A stretch of DNA of 13,787 nt, from the NCBI GenBank assembly GCA_030590765.1, contig JAUVCP010000012.1, positions 1 through 13,787 of the forward strand, given 5' to 3'. The DNA comes from Flavobacteriaceae bacterium. GTDB taxonomy: Bacteria > Bacteroidota > Bacteroidia > Flavobacteriales > Flavobacteriaceae. Of the stretch, positions 6,756 to 13,787 are shown piece by piece. The position numbers were made by a program, and so were the translations under genes. Below the pieces are notes generated by a model, which saw only the letters and a list, made by a program, of their open reading frames with translations, was not told the origin of the DNA and ran no database searches. Numbering within the stretch: the stretch's first letter is position 1; each line of letters starts with the position of its first letter.

Positions 6756-9700
6756 TTGAGCCGACAAAGAATTGTTGATCTATACAAGCATTTTGATAAG
6801 GTAGATCAGATTGTTAAAGCATTACAAAAAGAAAAGAAACAAATAGAAATTTCTAATTTGGTTGGATCTTCATTGTCTTTTGTGATCTCCTCAGTTTTTA
6901 AAAAACTTGAAAACCCTTTTTTACTGATCTTTAATGATAAGGAAGAAGCCGCGTATTATCTCAATGATCTGGAGCAATTATTAGAGGTTAACAGATCAGC
7001 AAGCAGGCATGATGTTCTTTTTTATCCGGGCTCTTATCGCCGTCCGTATCAAATTGAAGATACTGATAATGCCAATATTTTACTTCGTGCTGAGGTTTTA
7101 AACCGAATCAATTCACAAAAAAAACCAGCGATCATCGTTACATATCCCGATGCTTTATTCGAACAGGTGATCACAAAAAGTGAATTAAAACGAAATACAT
7201 TAAAGTTAAATGTTGGAGAAGAACTCTCTTTGGATTTTATCAATGAGATGTTACATGAATATAACTTTAACAGAGTTGATTTTGTTACAGAACCTGGTGA
7301 TTTTGCTGTGCGAGGAGGTATTATTGATGTATTCTCTTTTTCAAATGATGAACCTTACCGAGTTGAATTTTTTGGTGATGAAGTGGATAGTATTAGAACT
7401 TTTGATATTGAAACCCAGCTTTCTATTGAAAAATTGAAGCGAATTCAAATAATGCCCAATGTGGAGAATAAAATGCTGGAAGAAAAACGAGAGAGTTTTT
7501 TAAAATATATTTCTTCAAAAACAATCATTTTTTCCAAAGATCTTGAACTTGCGAATGACAGATTGAACAAACTCTTTAAAAAAGCAGAAGAGACATTTCA
7601 AAATTTAACTAGTGAATTAAAAAGAGCCAAACCCGAGGAGCTATTCTGTAATGGTCTGATAATCTCACAGCAACTCAACGATTTTAGTTTGGTAAGAACC
7701 GGATTTACCTCAGTAAAAGATCAAAATTTCTATATATCATTTTCAACTATTCCACAACCTTCGTTTAACAAACAGTTTGATTTGTTGATCGAAAATTTTA
7801 GCGAGAACACACAAAATGGTTTCACCAATTATTTGTTTTGCGATAATGAAAAACAGGCAAAACGATTTCACGATATTTTTGATGATGTTGAAGAAGAGGT
7901 GGAATACAAGACCATCACATCACCGCTTTATCAAGGTTTTGTTGATAAGGATCTGAAAATTGCATGCTATACCGATCATCAGATCTTTGAACGCTATCAT
8001 AAATTCAGATTGAAAAGTGGTTTTGCTAAAAAACAGGCAATCAGTTTAAAAGAACTAACCAATTTAGAAATAGGTGATTATGTAACTCATATTGATCATG
8101 GAATTGGAAAATTTGGCGGACTTCAAAAAATAGATGTAGAAGGGAATAAGCAGGAAGCCATTAAATTGATATATGGAGAACGAGATATTCTTTATATCAG
8201 TATCCATGCGTTGCATAAAATTTCCAAGTACAGTGGCAAGGATGGTAAGGCACCAAAAGTGCATAAACTGGGATCTAATGTCTGGAAAAAATTAAAACAA
8301 AAAACCAAAGCCAGAGTTAAGTATATAGCCTATAATCTGATAGAATTATACGCTAAAAGAAAATTGCAAAAAGGATTTTCGTATAACCCAGATAGTTATA
8401 TGCAGCACGAGCTGGAGGCAAGTTTTATTTATGAAGATACACCTGATCAATTCAGTTCTACTCAAGATGTAAAAGCTGATATGGAGAAAGATAGGCCTAT
8501 GGATAGGCTGGTTTGTGGTGATGTAGGTTTTGGCAAAACAGAAATTGCTATCAGGGCAGCATTTAAGGCGGTGGATAATGGTAAACAGGTTGCTATTTTG
8601 GTGCCAACCACTATTTTGGCGTTTCAACACGCAAAAACGTTTAGAGAGAGATTGAAAGATTTTCCGGTAACGGTTGAATATTTAAACCGTTTCAGAACCA
8701 CAAGACAACGCAATGAAACCCTTAAAGGACTTTCAGATGGTAGTGTGGATATTGTAATTGGCACACATCAACTGGTCAATAAGAATGTGATTTTTAAAGA
8801 TCTTGGTTTATTGGTCATTGATGAAGAACAAAAATTTGGTGTTGCTGTAAAAGATAAATTAAAAATGCTTAAAGAAAATATTGATACCTTAACCTTGACG
8901 GCAACTCCAATTCCGAGAACATTGCAGTTTTCACTGATGGCTGCACGGGATCTGTCGGTGATCAAAACTCCTCCACCAAACAGGCATCCTATTGAAACAA
9001 ATGTCATCCGCTTTAGCGAAGAAATCATAAGAGATGCCATTCGGTATGAGATTTCTCGTGGTGGACAAACATTTTTTATCCATAACAGAATTGAGAATAT
9101 AAAAGAAGTTGCCGGATTGCTTCAGCGTTTGTTGCCGGATGCTAAAATAGGTATCGGACATGGGCAAATGGATGGTAAAAAACTGGAGCAACTGATGCTC
9201 GCCTTTATCAATAATGAATTTGATGTGCTGGTTTCTACCACTATTGTGGAAAGTGGTTTAGATGTTCCAAATGCAAATACCATTTTTATCAATAATGCTA
9301 ATAATTTTGGCATCAGTGATTTACATCAGATGCGGGGCAGGGTTGGGAGATCGAACAAAAAAGCATTTTGCTATTTTATTACACCTCCATATCATATGAT
9401 GACCGATGATGCACGAAAAAGAATTCAGGCATTAGAGTTACATTCTGATCTGGGAGATGGAATTAATATTGCCATGAAAGATCTTGAAATTCGTGGTGCA
9501 GGAGATCTTTTAGGAGGGGAACAAAGTGGTTTTATCAACGATATTGGATTTGAAACCTATCAGAAAATTTTAAATGAAGCGATAGATGAATTGAAAGAAA
9601 ATGAGTTTAAAGATCTATACAAAGAAGAAAACGATAAGCCAAAAGACTTTGTAAGAGAAGTACAAATTGATACCAATTTTGAGATCTTATTTCCTGATGA

Positions 9701-10109
9701 TTATATCAATAGTATCACAGAAAGGTTGAGTTTATACAAAGAATTAAGTGAACTTAAGATCGAAGAAGAATTGTTGAGTTTTGAACAAAAACTGATCGAT
9801 CGTTTTGGTGAATTACCTACACAGGCAGTTGACCTTCTAGATAGTATTCGTATCAAGTGGCTTGCTAAAAAACTTGGTTTAGAGCGAATTATATTGAAAC
9901 AAAAAAGAATGGTTGGTTATTTTATTTCCGATCAGCAAAGTGATTATTATCAAAGTGATACCTTCAGAAATTTTTTAACCTATGTGCAAAAAAACAGTAA
10001 AATGTGTGTGATGAAAGAAAAGGAAACCAAAAAGGGTTTACGATTATTGATCACTTTTATCAGAATAGATTCTGTTAAAAAGGCATTGTCAGTTCTTGAA
10101 AATATTTAA
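6756..10109 (+). CDS. mfd: Transcription-repair coupling factor Mfd
   Basis: This DNA translocase releases stalled RNA polymerase and recruits UvrA to lesions on the transcribed strand. It has about 1117 residues, normal for the family. Numbered from the TTG at 6756, the domains in order are: UvrB-like N-terminal region (LVGSSLSFVIS...NDKEEAAYYLNDLEQL, FYPGSYRRPYQIEDT, DFAVRGGIIDVF); CarD-like RNA polymerase-interacting domain from about 437 (LEIGDYVTHIDHGIGKFGGL); and RecG-like motor with Walker A GDVGFGKT (588-595), DEEQ box (689-692), TATPIPRT (715-722) and QMRGRVGR (858-865). A C-terminal TRCF domain follows. No ATG occurs in frame before residue about 160. TTG at 6756 (MSRQRIVDLYKHF) fits family N-termini and lies after the predicted start of transcription; TTG at 6723 would add 11 residues. 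The transporter gene overlaps the stop by one base. Confidence 0.97.
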   Translation: MSRQRIVDLYKHFDKVDQIVKALQKEKKQIEISNLVGSSLSFVISSVFKKLENPFLLIFNDKEEAAYYLNDLEQLLEVNRSASRHDVLFYPGSYRRPYQIEDTDNANILLRAEVLNRINSQKKPAIIVTYPDALFEQVITKSELKRNTLKLNVGEELSLDFINEMLHEYNFNRVDFVTEPGDFAVRGGIIDVFSFSNDEPYRVEFFGDEVDSIRTFDIETQLSIEKLKRIQIMPNVENKMLEEKRESFLKYISSKTIIFSKDLELANDRLNKLFKKAEETFQNLTSELKRAKPEELFCNGLIISQQLNDFSLVRTGFTSVKDQNFYISFSTIPQPSFNKQFDLLIENFSENTQNGFTNYLFCDNEKQAKRFHDIFDDVEEEVEYKTITSPLYQGFVDKDLKIACYTDHQIFERYHKFRLKSGFAKKQAISLKELTNLEIGDYVTHIDHGIGKFGGLQKIDVEGNKQEAIKLIYGERDILYISIHALHKISKYSGKDGKAPKVHKLGSNVWKKLKQKTKARVKYIAYNLIELYAKRKLQKGFSYNPDSYMQHELEASFIYEDTPDQFSSTQDVKADMEKDRPMDRLVCGDVGFGKTEIAIRAAFKAVDNGKQVAILVPTTILAFQHAKTFRERLKDFPVTVEYLNRFRTTRQRNETLKGLSDGSVDIVIGTHQLVNKNVIFKDLGLLVIDEEQKFGVAVKDKLKMLKENIDTLTLTATPIPRTLQFSLMAARDLSVIKTPPPNRHPIETNVIRFSEEIIRDAIRYEISRGGQTFFIHNRIENIKEVAGLLQRLLPDAKIGIGHGQMDGKKLEQLMLAFINNEFDVLVSTTIVESGLDVPNANTIFINNANNFGISDLHQMRGRVGRSNKKAFCYFITPPYHMMTDDARKRIQALELHSDLGDGINIAMKDLEIRGAGDLLGGEQSGFINDIGFETYQKILNEAIDELKENEFKDLYKEENDKPKDFVREVQIDTNFEILFPDDYINSITERLSLYKELSELKIEEELLSFEQKLIDRFGELPTQAVDLLDSIRIKWLAKKLGLERIILKQKRMVGYFISDQQSDYYQSDTFRNFLTYVQKNSKMCVMKEKETKKGLRLLITFIRIDSVKKALSVLENI

Positions 10110-10975
10110 TGAAGAATAACCAACATCTTAAACAACTTTTTGAGCTAGTATTAGCAACTTTATTTATCAGTACTTCAGGCGCTTTAGGTAAATTTATTGA
10201 TATGCCACCACCGGTTACGGTTTGGTGGAGGGCGTTTTTAGCAACTATATTCATATATGTTTTTATCAGATTTAAAAAAATATCTCTGCGAATTGATTCC
10301 AAACGAGATCTGGTTACTTTTATTTTAGGCGCATTGTTTATGGGCATACACTGGATCACCTATTTTTATGCTTTAAAATTCTCAAATGTAGCATTAGGAA
10401 TGCTCTCTTTATTTACTTATCCTGTAATCACAGCTTTGCTTGAACCTCTGTTTTTTAAAGTAAAACTAAACCCCATCCATATTCTTTTAGGAGTGGTCGT
10501 ATTGATTGGTATTTATATTCTTGCGCCCGATTTTGATCTGAAAAGTGCGCAGGTAAAGGGTGTTTTATTGGGAGTTATATCTGCTTTGTTCTATGCATTA
10601 AGGTTGCTACTGTTAAAAAAGTATACAGATAAGTATCATGGATCTATGCTTATGTTTTATCAAATTTCTATTCTAAGCGTTGTTCTGTTACCGGTTCTTT
10701 TTACGATGGATACATCAGGAATTCAAACACAATTTACAGCAGTTTTATTACTGGCATTATTGACTACTACTATTGGTCATACCCTATTTTTGCAGAGTTT
10801 AAAATATTTTTCGGTTAGTACAGCAAGTATCATTAGCAGCATACAGCCCATATTTGGGATTATCATTGCCTATATTTTTTTAAATGAAATTCCTACATGG
10901 AATACCTTTTGGGGAGGTGCTTTAATTTTATCAACAGTTGTAATTGAAAGTATTCGATCTCAAAAAAGTAGATAA
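10109..10975 (+). CDS. DMT/EamA-family membrane transporter
   Basis: A 288-residue inner-membrane protein with about ten hydrophobic segments arranged as two EamA repeats, roughly residues 10-145 and 150-285. Features typical of the drug/metabolite transporter superfamily are the early 'PPPVTVWWRAFLA' segment, 'HWITYFYALKFSNVALGMLSLFTYPVITALLEP' ending the first half, and 'SLKYFSVSTASIISSIQPIFGIIIAYIFLNEIPTWNTFWGGALI' near the end. Family members export or import small metabolites, often amino acids or related compounds. The substrate cannot be told from sequence. Its ATG overlaps the TAA of mfd (TAATG), so it is probably translationally coupled to mfd, a layout with no obvious functional link. 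It ends before a 414-base gap. Confidence 0.9.
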   Translation: MKNNQHLKQLFELVLATLFISTSGALGKFIDMPPPVTVWWRAFLATIFIYVFIRFKKISLRIDSKRDLVTFILGALFMGIHWITYFYALKFSNVALGMLSLFTYPVITALLEPLFFKVKLNPIHILLGVVVLIGIYILAPDFDLKSAQVKGVLLGVISALFYALRLLLLKKYTDKYHGSMLMFYQISILSVVLLPVLFTMDTSGIQTQFTAVLLLALLTTTIGHTLFLQSLKYFSVSTASIISSIQPIFGIIIAYIFLNEIPTWNTFWGGALILSTVVIESIRSQKSR

Positions 10976-10998
10976 TGAATTAATAATTGACACATTCC

Positions 10999-11018
10999 AA
11001 TCAAAAATACTTTTGATT
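10999..11018 (+). terminator. Hairpin after the mfd-transporter unit, possible terminator
   Basis: AATCAAAA, loop ATAC, TTTTGATT: a perfect 8-base stem with a 4-base loop, starting 23 bases after the transporter stop. The stem is AT-rich and no T-run follows, so it is a weak intrinsic terminator at best. Confidence 0.35.
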
Positions 11019-11231
11019 TAAAATAATAATCAAATGAAAGGAAAGTATCTTTGGTTAACTTCTTGTTGATAAGTGTTCTTTAATTTAACTAATTCAAAGA
11101 ATTACCCTTTAATATTTTTTGTACTTTTTTAAAAAATTTGAGATAGAAATGTTTTATCTCTCTATGAAAATTAACTATTTAATTTAATGTCTGATTATCG
11201 ATGAAATTTATACTATAATATCAAACACTTA

Positions 11232-11264
11232 CGTTTTTGCGAAGAAGGAGCGACTGTGGCAATC
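11232..11264. repeat. Degraded dispersed-repeat-like sequence
   Basis: The stretch beginning CGTTTTTGCGAAGAAGGAGC and ending GTGGCAATC resembles the widespread intergenic repeat of the type CGTCATTGCGAGGA..GTGGCAATC found scattered through many bacterial genomes, including Bacteroidota. The usual inverted second half is not preserved, although GTGACGA at 11314-11320 may be a trace. It is richer in G+C than its surroundings. Recognition is by pattern only. Confidence 0.45.
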
Positions 11265-11287
11265 TTTTTTAAACATAAGACTGCTAT

Positions 11288-11308
11288 ATTTTACTGAAAA
11301 AGTAAAAT
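11288..11308. repeat. Perfect 8-base hairpin
   Basis: ATTTTACT, loop GAAAA, AGTAAAAT. The hairpin lies directly after the repeat-like stretch and about 80 bases upstream of the phoH start. It may be the inner stem of the degraded repeat, or part of a phoH leader if transcription begins upstream. Confidence 0.4.
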
Positions 11309-11389
11309 GTGTAGTGACGAAAAACTCTTGATATTGTATTTATTATATTATGTTCAGATTTTGATGAATAGTTTGCTAAAAAAAGTTTT

Positions 11390-12724
11390 ATGAAAAAAAA
11401 TGCTACAAAAAAGATCTATGTATTAGATACTTCCGTTTTATTATTTGACCACAATGCCATCACTAATTTTAAAGAGAACAATGTTGCAATTCCGATTACG
11501 GTATTGGAAGAACTGGATCAGTTTAAAATTGGTAATGAAACTAAAAATTTTGAAACCCGTGAAGTGATTCGTTTTTTGGATAAATTATCTGGTAATAACG
11601 GATTAAATAAATGGATGAGTTTAGGCAAGGGAAAAGGTGATTTCAAAGTGATCATGGATAGTTTGAGTTTAAAGGATATCAACGCCGAAGGTATTTTTGG
11701 AAACAGTAAGAATGATCATAAAATAATCAATGCGGCCATTTCATTGCAAAATGAGGAACAGAAAAGTGTAGTAACATTGGTGACCAAAGATATTAATCTT
11801 CGGTTAAAAGCAAAATCAATAGGTTTATTATCTGAAGATTATGAAACCGGTAAGGTAAAGAATATCAAAGATTTTTCTAAAGGACTTACCATTATTGATG
11901 ATATTGATGCACAGGTCATTCAAAATATTTATCAAAAAACTCAAATCCATGAAAACGGAATACTTGGTAATCAAAAAGTAGCTAACGGCTATTACGTTTT
12001 AAATAATTGCACCAATTCCGTTTTGGCGAGATATAACGGTATAACCGATAAGATTGAAAAAGTAGAGAAAAAATATGTTTTTGGTATCAAACCACGTAAT
12101 GCAGAGCAAACCTTTGGTTTAAATGCCTTGTTAAATGAGGAAATAAAACTAGTGGCACTGGAAGGAGTTGCAGGTACCGGAAAAACTTTACTGGCATTGG
12201 CATCAGCTTTGGAGCAAAAAAACAAATATGATCAAATTATTTTGGCTCGTCCGATCATCCCGTTAAGTAATCGTGAAATTGGTTTTTTACCCGGTGATGC
12301 AGATGATAAGATCTCGCCATATATGCAACCCCTTTGGGATAACCTGACCTTTATTAAAAAACAGTTTAAAGCTAATGAGAAAAAGAGTAAGATCTTACAA
12401 AATATGCAGGAATCAGGTGCGCTTACTATTACGGCGCTGGCATTTATACGGGGTAGAAGTTTAACCAATTCTATTTTTATTGTGGATGAAGCTCAGAATT
12501 TAACACCACATGAAGTAAAGACTATTATTACCCGTGCAGGCGAAGGAACCAAAGTTATTTTTACCGGTGATATCAATCAGATTGACACCCCTTATATGGA
12601 TGAACATAGTAACGGACTTACCTATTTGATTGATAGATTAAAAGGAAACGATCTGTTTTCGCATATCAAACTGGAAAAAGGAGAACGATCGGAACTGGCA
12701 AATCTGGCAAATAAGTTGTTATAA
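11390..12724 (+). CDS. PIN-domain/PhoH ATPase fusion (PhoH2/YlaK type)
   Basis: A 444-residue cytoplasmic protein. The N-terminal PIN nuclease domain (residues 8-145) keeps the acidic set: D13 in YVLDTSVLL, E40/E41 in VLEELDQF, D109 in KNDHKII and D134 in VTKDINLR. A linker leads to the PhoH ATPase domain (about 225-444) with Walker A GVAGTGKT (259-266), RPIIPLSNREIGFLPG, and Walker B IVDEAQN (D366, E367), then FTGDINQID. Proteins of this layout are reported as RNA helicases/ribonucleases that unwind and cleave RNA. In mycobacteria the homologue is the toxin of a PhoAT-PhoH2 pair, but no small antitoxin gene overlaps or precedes it here. Despite the name, a link with phosphate starvation is not shown. 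Domains and key residues are all present, so it should be active. Confidence 0.95.
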   Translation: MKKNATKKIYVLDTSVLLFDHNAITNFKENNVAIPITVLEELDQFKIGNETKNFETREVIRFLDKLSGNNGLNKWMSLGKGKGDFKVIMDSLSLKDINAEGIFGNSKNDHKIINAAISLQNEEQKSVVTLVTKDINLRLKAKSIGLLSEDYETGKVKNIKDFSKGLTIIDDIDAQVIQNIYQKTQIHENGILGNQKVANGYYVLNNCTNSVLARYNGITDKIEKVEKKYVFGIKPRNAEQTFGLNALLNEEIKLVALEGVAGTGKTLLALASALEQKNKYDQIILARPIIPLSNREIGFLPGDADDKISPYMQPLWDNLTFIKKQFKANEKKSKILQNMQESGALTITALAFIRGRSLTNSIFIVDEAQNLTPHEVKTIITRAGEGTKVIFTGDINQIDTPYMDEHSNGLTYLIDRLKGNDLFSHIKLEKGERSELANLANKLL

Positions 12725-12800
12725 AAGGTTTAGAAATAAACGATAAATAGAGTTTATATAATAATTGTAGCCAATTTATACAGGATAAATTATCTTATTA

Positions 12801-13046
12801 ATGGATAAAGAAAAAGTTCACCAAAAGGAACAACCCAATAACCCGATGCACGGTATGAAATTGATAACTATATTAGAGTTGTTAGTGGAACAGTATGGTT
12901 GGGAAAGGTTAGCAATGAAGATTAACATCAATTGTTTTAAAAATGATCCTTCAATTAAGTCTAGCCTTAAGTTTTTAAGAAAAACACAATGGGCAAGAGA
13001 TAAGGTTGAACAGCTTTATCTTGATTTAAAAAAGAAAAATAAATAA
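12801..13046 (+). CDS. VF530-family (DUF2132) DNA-binding protein
   Basis: An 81-residue basic protein matching the VF530/DUF2132 family over nearly its full length: [25 protein letters not shown] followed by [30 protein letters not shown]. The prototype from Vibrio fischeri is a small helical protein described as binding DNA. Biological role is not established. It starts at an ATG 76 bases after phoH in the same direction. A small hairpin, GTTTA-GAAA-TAAAC at 12728-12741, lies between them, so it may or may not be co-transcribed. The Lys-rich tail ends at 13046. Confidence 0.92.
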   Translation: MDKEKVHQKEQPNNPMHGMKLITILELLVEQYGWERLAMKININCFKNDPSIKSSLKFLRKTQWARDKVEQLYLDLKKKNK

Positions 13047-13065
13047 AACAGGCTACAACAACTAA

Positions 13066-13206
13066 GTATTTGGATTAAGAGAAAAATTGATTAAGCAAGG
13101 AATTCCAGATGAGAATATTATAATTTGGAGTGAAAATGGTAAAGAAAATTATAACTTAGAATTTCAAACGAATTTTTTGAAAAAATTAGACACATTAATT
13201 TACTAA
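13066..13206 (+). pseudogene. C-terminal coding remnant without a start
   Basis: A 46-codon open stretch follows a stop at 13063 and ends in TAA. It reads VFGLREKLIKQGIPDENIII..., with a composition like a real protein end: a helix, a 'KQGIPDENII' turn, then a hydrophobic-charged helix to LDTLIY. No ATG is in frame. The pattern 'L..KLI..G.P.ENI' followed by a helix resembles the end of an alpha/beta-hydrolase or esterase, but I cannot claim that identity. It is most simply the tail of a gene whose front was deleted; chance is possible at this length. Confidence 0.35.
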
Positions 13207-13346
13207 AACTATGCCCAATAAATAGCCTTTGTACGGCTTGGAAAGCCAAGTATAAAGTCATGCTTTAGAGTGATTAAACTACATCCCGGTTAGAATTACA
13301 CAAATTATAGTTTATGGGTTTTCGATAGCTTTTTTCGAGGATTATA

Positions 13347-13395
13347 ATTCCCTTTCCCGTTAACCAGTCAAGTTAGTCACAAGCTTCAAGGGAAT
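13347..13395. repeat. Inverted repeat ATTCCCTT / AAGGGAAT, 33-base spacer
   Basis: ATTCCCTT (13347-13354) and AAGGGAAT (13388-13395) are exact reverse complements. The right arm continues as AAGGGAATGACAAGGAGA, reminiscent of GGGAATGAC-type dispersed intergenic repeats. It may be another eroded repeat copy, or a structured RNA of unknown kind. Confidence 0.35.
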
Positions 13396-13584
13396 GACAA
13401 GGAGAATATTTTATAATTTTAGACAGTTTTTCGACTTTTTACAGCAAATTGAGGTGTTTTTTAATCGATTTAAGTTATTTTCTAAAAAGTGAAACTCAAT
13501 CAAGTAAATTCCCTACTTTTAACCTAAATTAAATTGGTATTATACAGACTCACGTTTTATACAATTGACAAATAAAAAATCTAA

Positions 13585-13787
13585 ATGAATATAAATTTAA
13601 ACATGGCCGTTTTAATAGATGGCGATAATATACCATCAGCTCATGTAAAAGAAATGATGGAAGAAATAGCCAAATATGGTAATCCTACAATCAAAAGAAT
13701 TTATGGTGATTGGACTAGACCTGGTTTGACAAAGTGGAAAAACCTTCTTCTTGAAAATGCGATAACACCTATTCAACAATATGGATA
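13585..13787 (+). CDS. NYN-domain (PIN-like nuclease) protein, N-terminal part (partial)
   Basis: The first 67 codons are present, and the gene runs off the right edge. The start MNINLNMAVLIDGDNIPSAHVKEMM carries the NYN/LabA (DUF88) active-site strand, with D12 and D14-N15 in LIDGDN. It continues ...YGNPTIKRIYGDWTRPGLTKWKNLLLENAITPIQQYGY, matching bacterial NYN proteins that often carry an OST-HTH/LOTUS RNA-binding domain further on, here outside the window. NYN domains are PIN-like, metal-dependent nucleases, usually acting on RNA. ATG at 13585 is chosen; M7 at 13603 directly precedes the conserved strand and is an alternative. The family call is firm; whether an OST-HTH follows is unknown. 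Confidence 0.88.
   Translation, partial: MNINLNMAVLIDGDNIPSAHVKEMMEEIAKYGNPTIKRIYGDWTRPGLTKWKNLLLENAITPIQQYG

Larger units (their letters stand above)
10976..11389. other. 414-base non-coding gap between transporter and PhoH genes
   Basis: No credible coding frame is seen. The gap holds an AT-rich hairpin just after the transporter stop, a repeat-like stretch at 11232-11264 and a hairpin at 11288-11308. There is also a minor hairpin, GAGATA (11140-11145) with TATCTC (11155-11160). TATCTTTG at 11046-11053 resembles a -7 box, but no -33 element is correctly spaced and no gene follows closely. The promoter for phoH must lie here, but I could not place it with confidence. Confidence 0.6.
13047..13584. 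other. 538-base gap with a coding remnant and repeat-like sequence
   Basis: Apart from a start-less open stretch at 13066-13206, no gene is seen. The rest holds a small hairpin, CTTGG-AAAG-CCAAG at 13237-13250, and the inverted repeat at 13347/13395. A possible but poor promoter for the NYN gene also lies here: TTG at 13534, 23 bases, TACAATTG at 13560-13567. The gap looks like a site of past insertion or deletion. Confidence 0.55.

Noticed and set aside
10075..10359. 94-codon minus-strand open frame at the mfd/transporter junction
   Set aside because: It is antisense to the clear membrane-protein gene, with no recognisable domain.
10976..11389. tRNA or small RNA gene in the gap
   Set aside because: No cloverleaf or known RNA pattern could be read; only short AT-rich hairpins are present.
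11300..11390. Antitoxin gene (PhoAT-like) upstream of PIN-PhoH
   Set aside because: No open frame of useful length overlaps or directly precedes the PhoH start; the region is non-coding.

Overview
The window looks like a chromosomal piece from a member of the Bacteroidota, most likely the Flavobacteriia. The DNA is AT-rich. Promoters fit the phylum's TTTG-N19-TAnnTTTG pattern, purine-rich ribosome binding sites are not obvious, and the proteins (PIN-PhoH, VF530, NYN, tandem DUF1080 lipoprotein, Tat-type Gfo/Idh/MocA) are common in that group. No rRNA, tRNA, CRISPR array or transposase was seen.

Positions 1-4820 hold a uronate/glycoside catabolic locus. A leftward operon runs SDR mannonate oxidoreductase -> mannonate dehydratase (uxuA) -> two-domain DUF1080 (3-keto-disaccharide hydrolase-like) lipoprotein -> twin-arginine-exported Gfo/Idh/MocA oxidoreductase, which is cut by the window edge. 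Gaps inside it are 3 to 18 bases. A LacI-family regulator is divergent. The 199-base divergent region holds a textbook promoter (TTTG, 19 bases, TACATTTG) for the operon and two copies of a CGTGTACG operator-like motif. One copy sits on the operon's presumed start of transcription, the other upstream of the regulator's own promoter. The gene mix suggests that an extracytoplasmic oxidation and 3-keto cleavage step is coupled to the cytoplasmic fructuronate -> mannonate -> 2-keto-3-deoxygluconate route. This is the most interesting system here.

Positions 4821-6638 hold two leftward stand-alone genes: a protein with two VOC domains and no assigned function, and a small TerB-like helical protein. 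Positions 6756-10975 hold mfd (transcription-repair coupling factor, apparently starting at TTG) and, overlapping its stop by one base, a DMT/EamA transporter.

Positions 10976-13787 hold a 414-base non-coding gap with degraded dispersed-repeat-like sequence, then a PIN-PhoH ATPase and a small VF530-type DNA-binding protein. A 538-base gap follows with a start-less coding remnant. Last comes the first 67 codons of a NYN-domain (PIN-like nuclease) protein that runs off the right edge.
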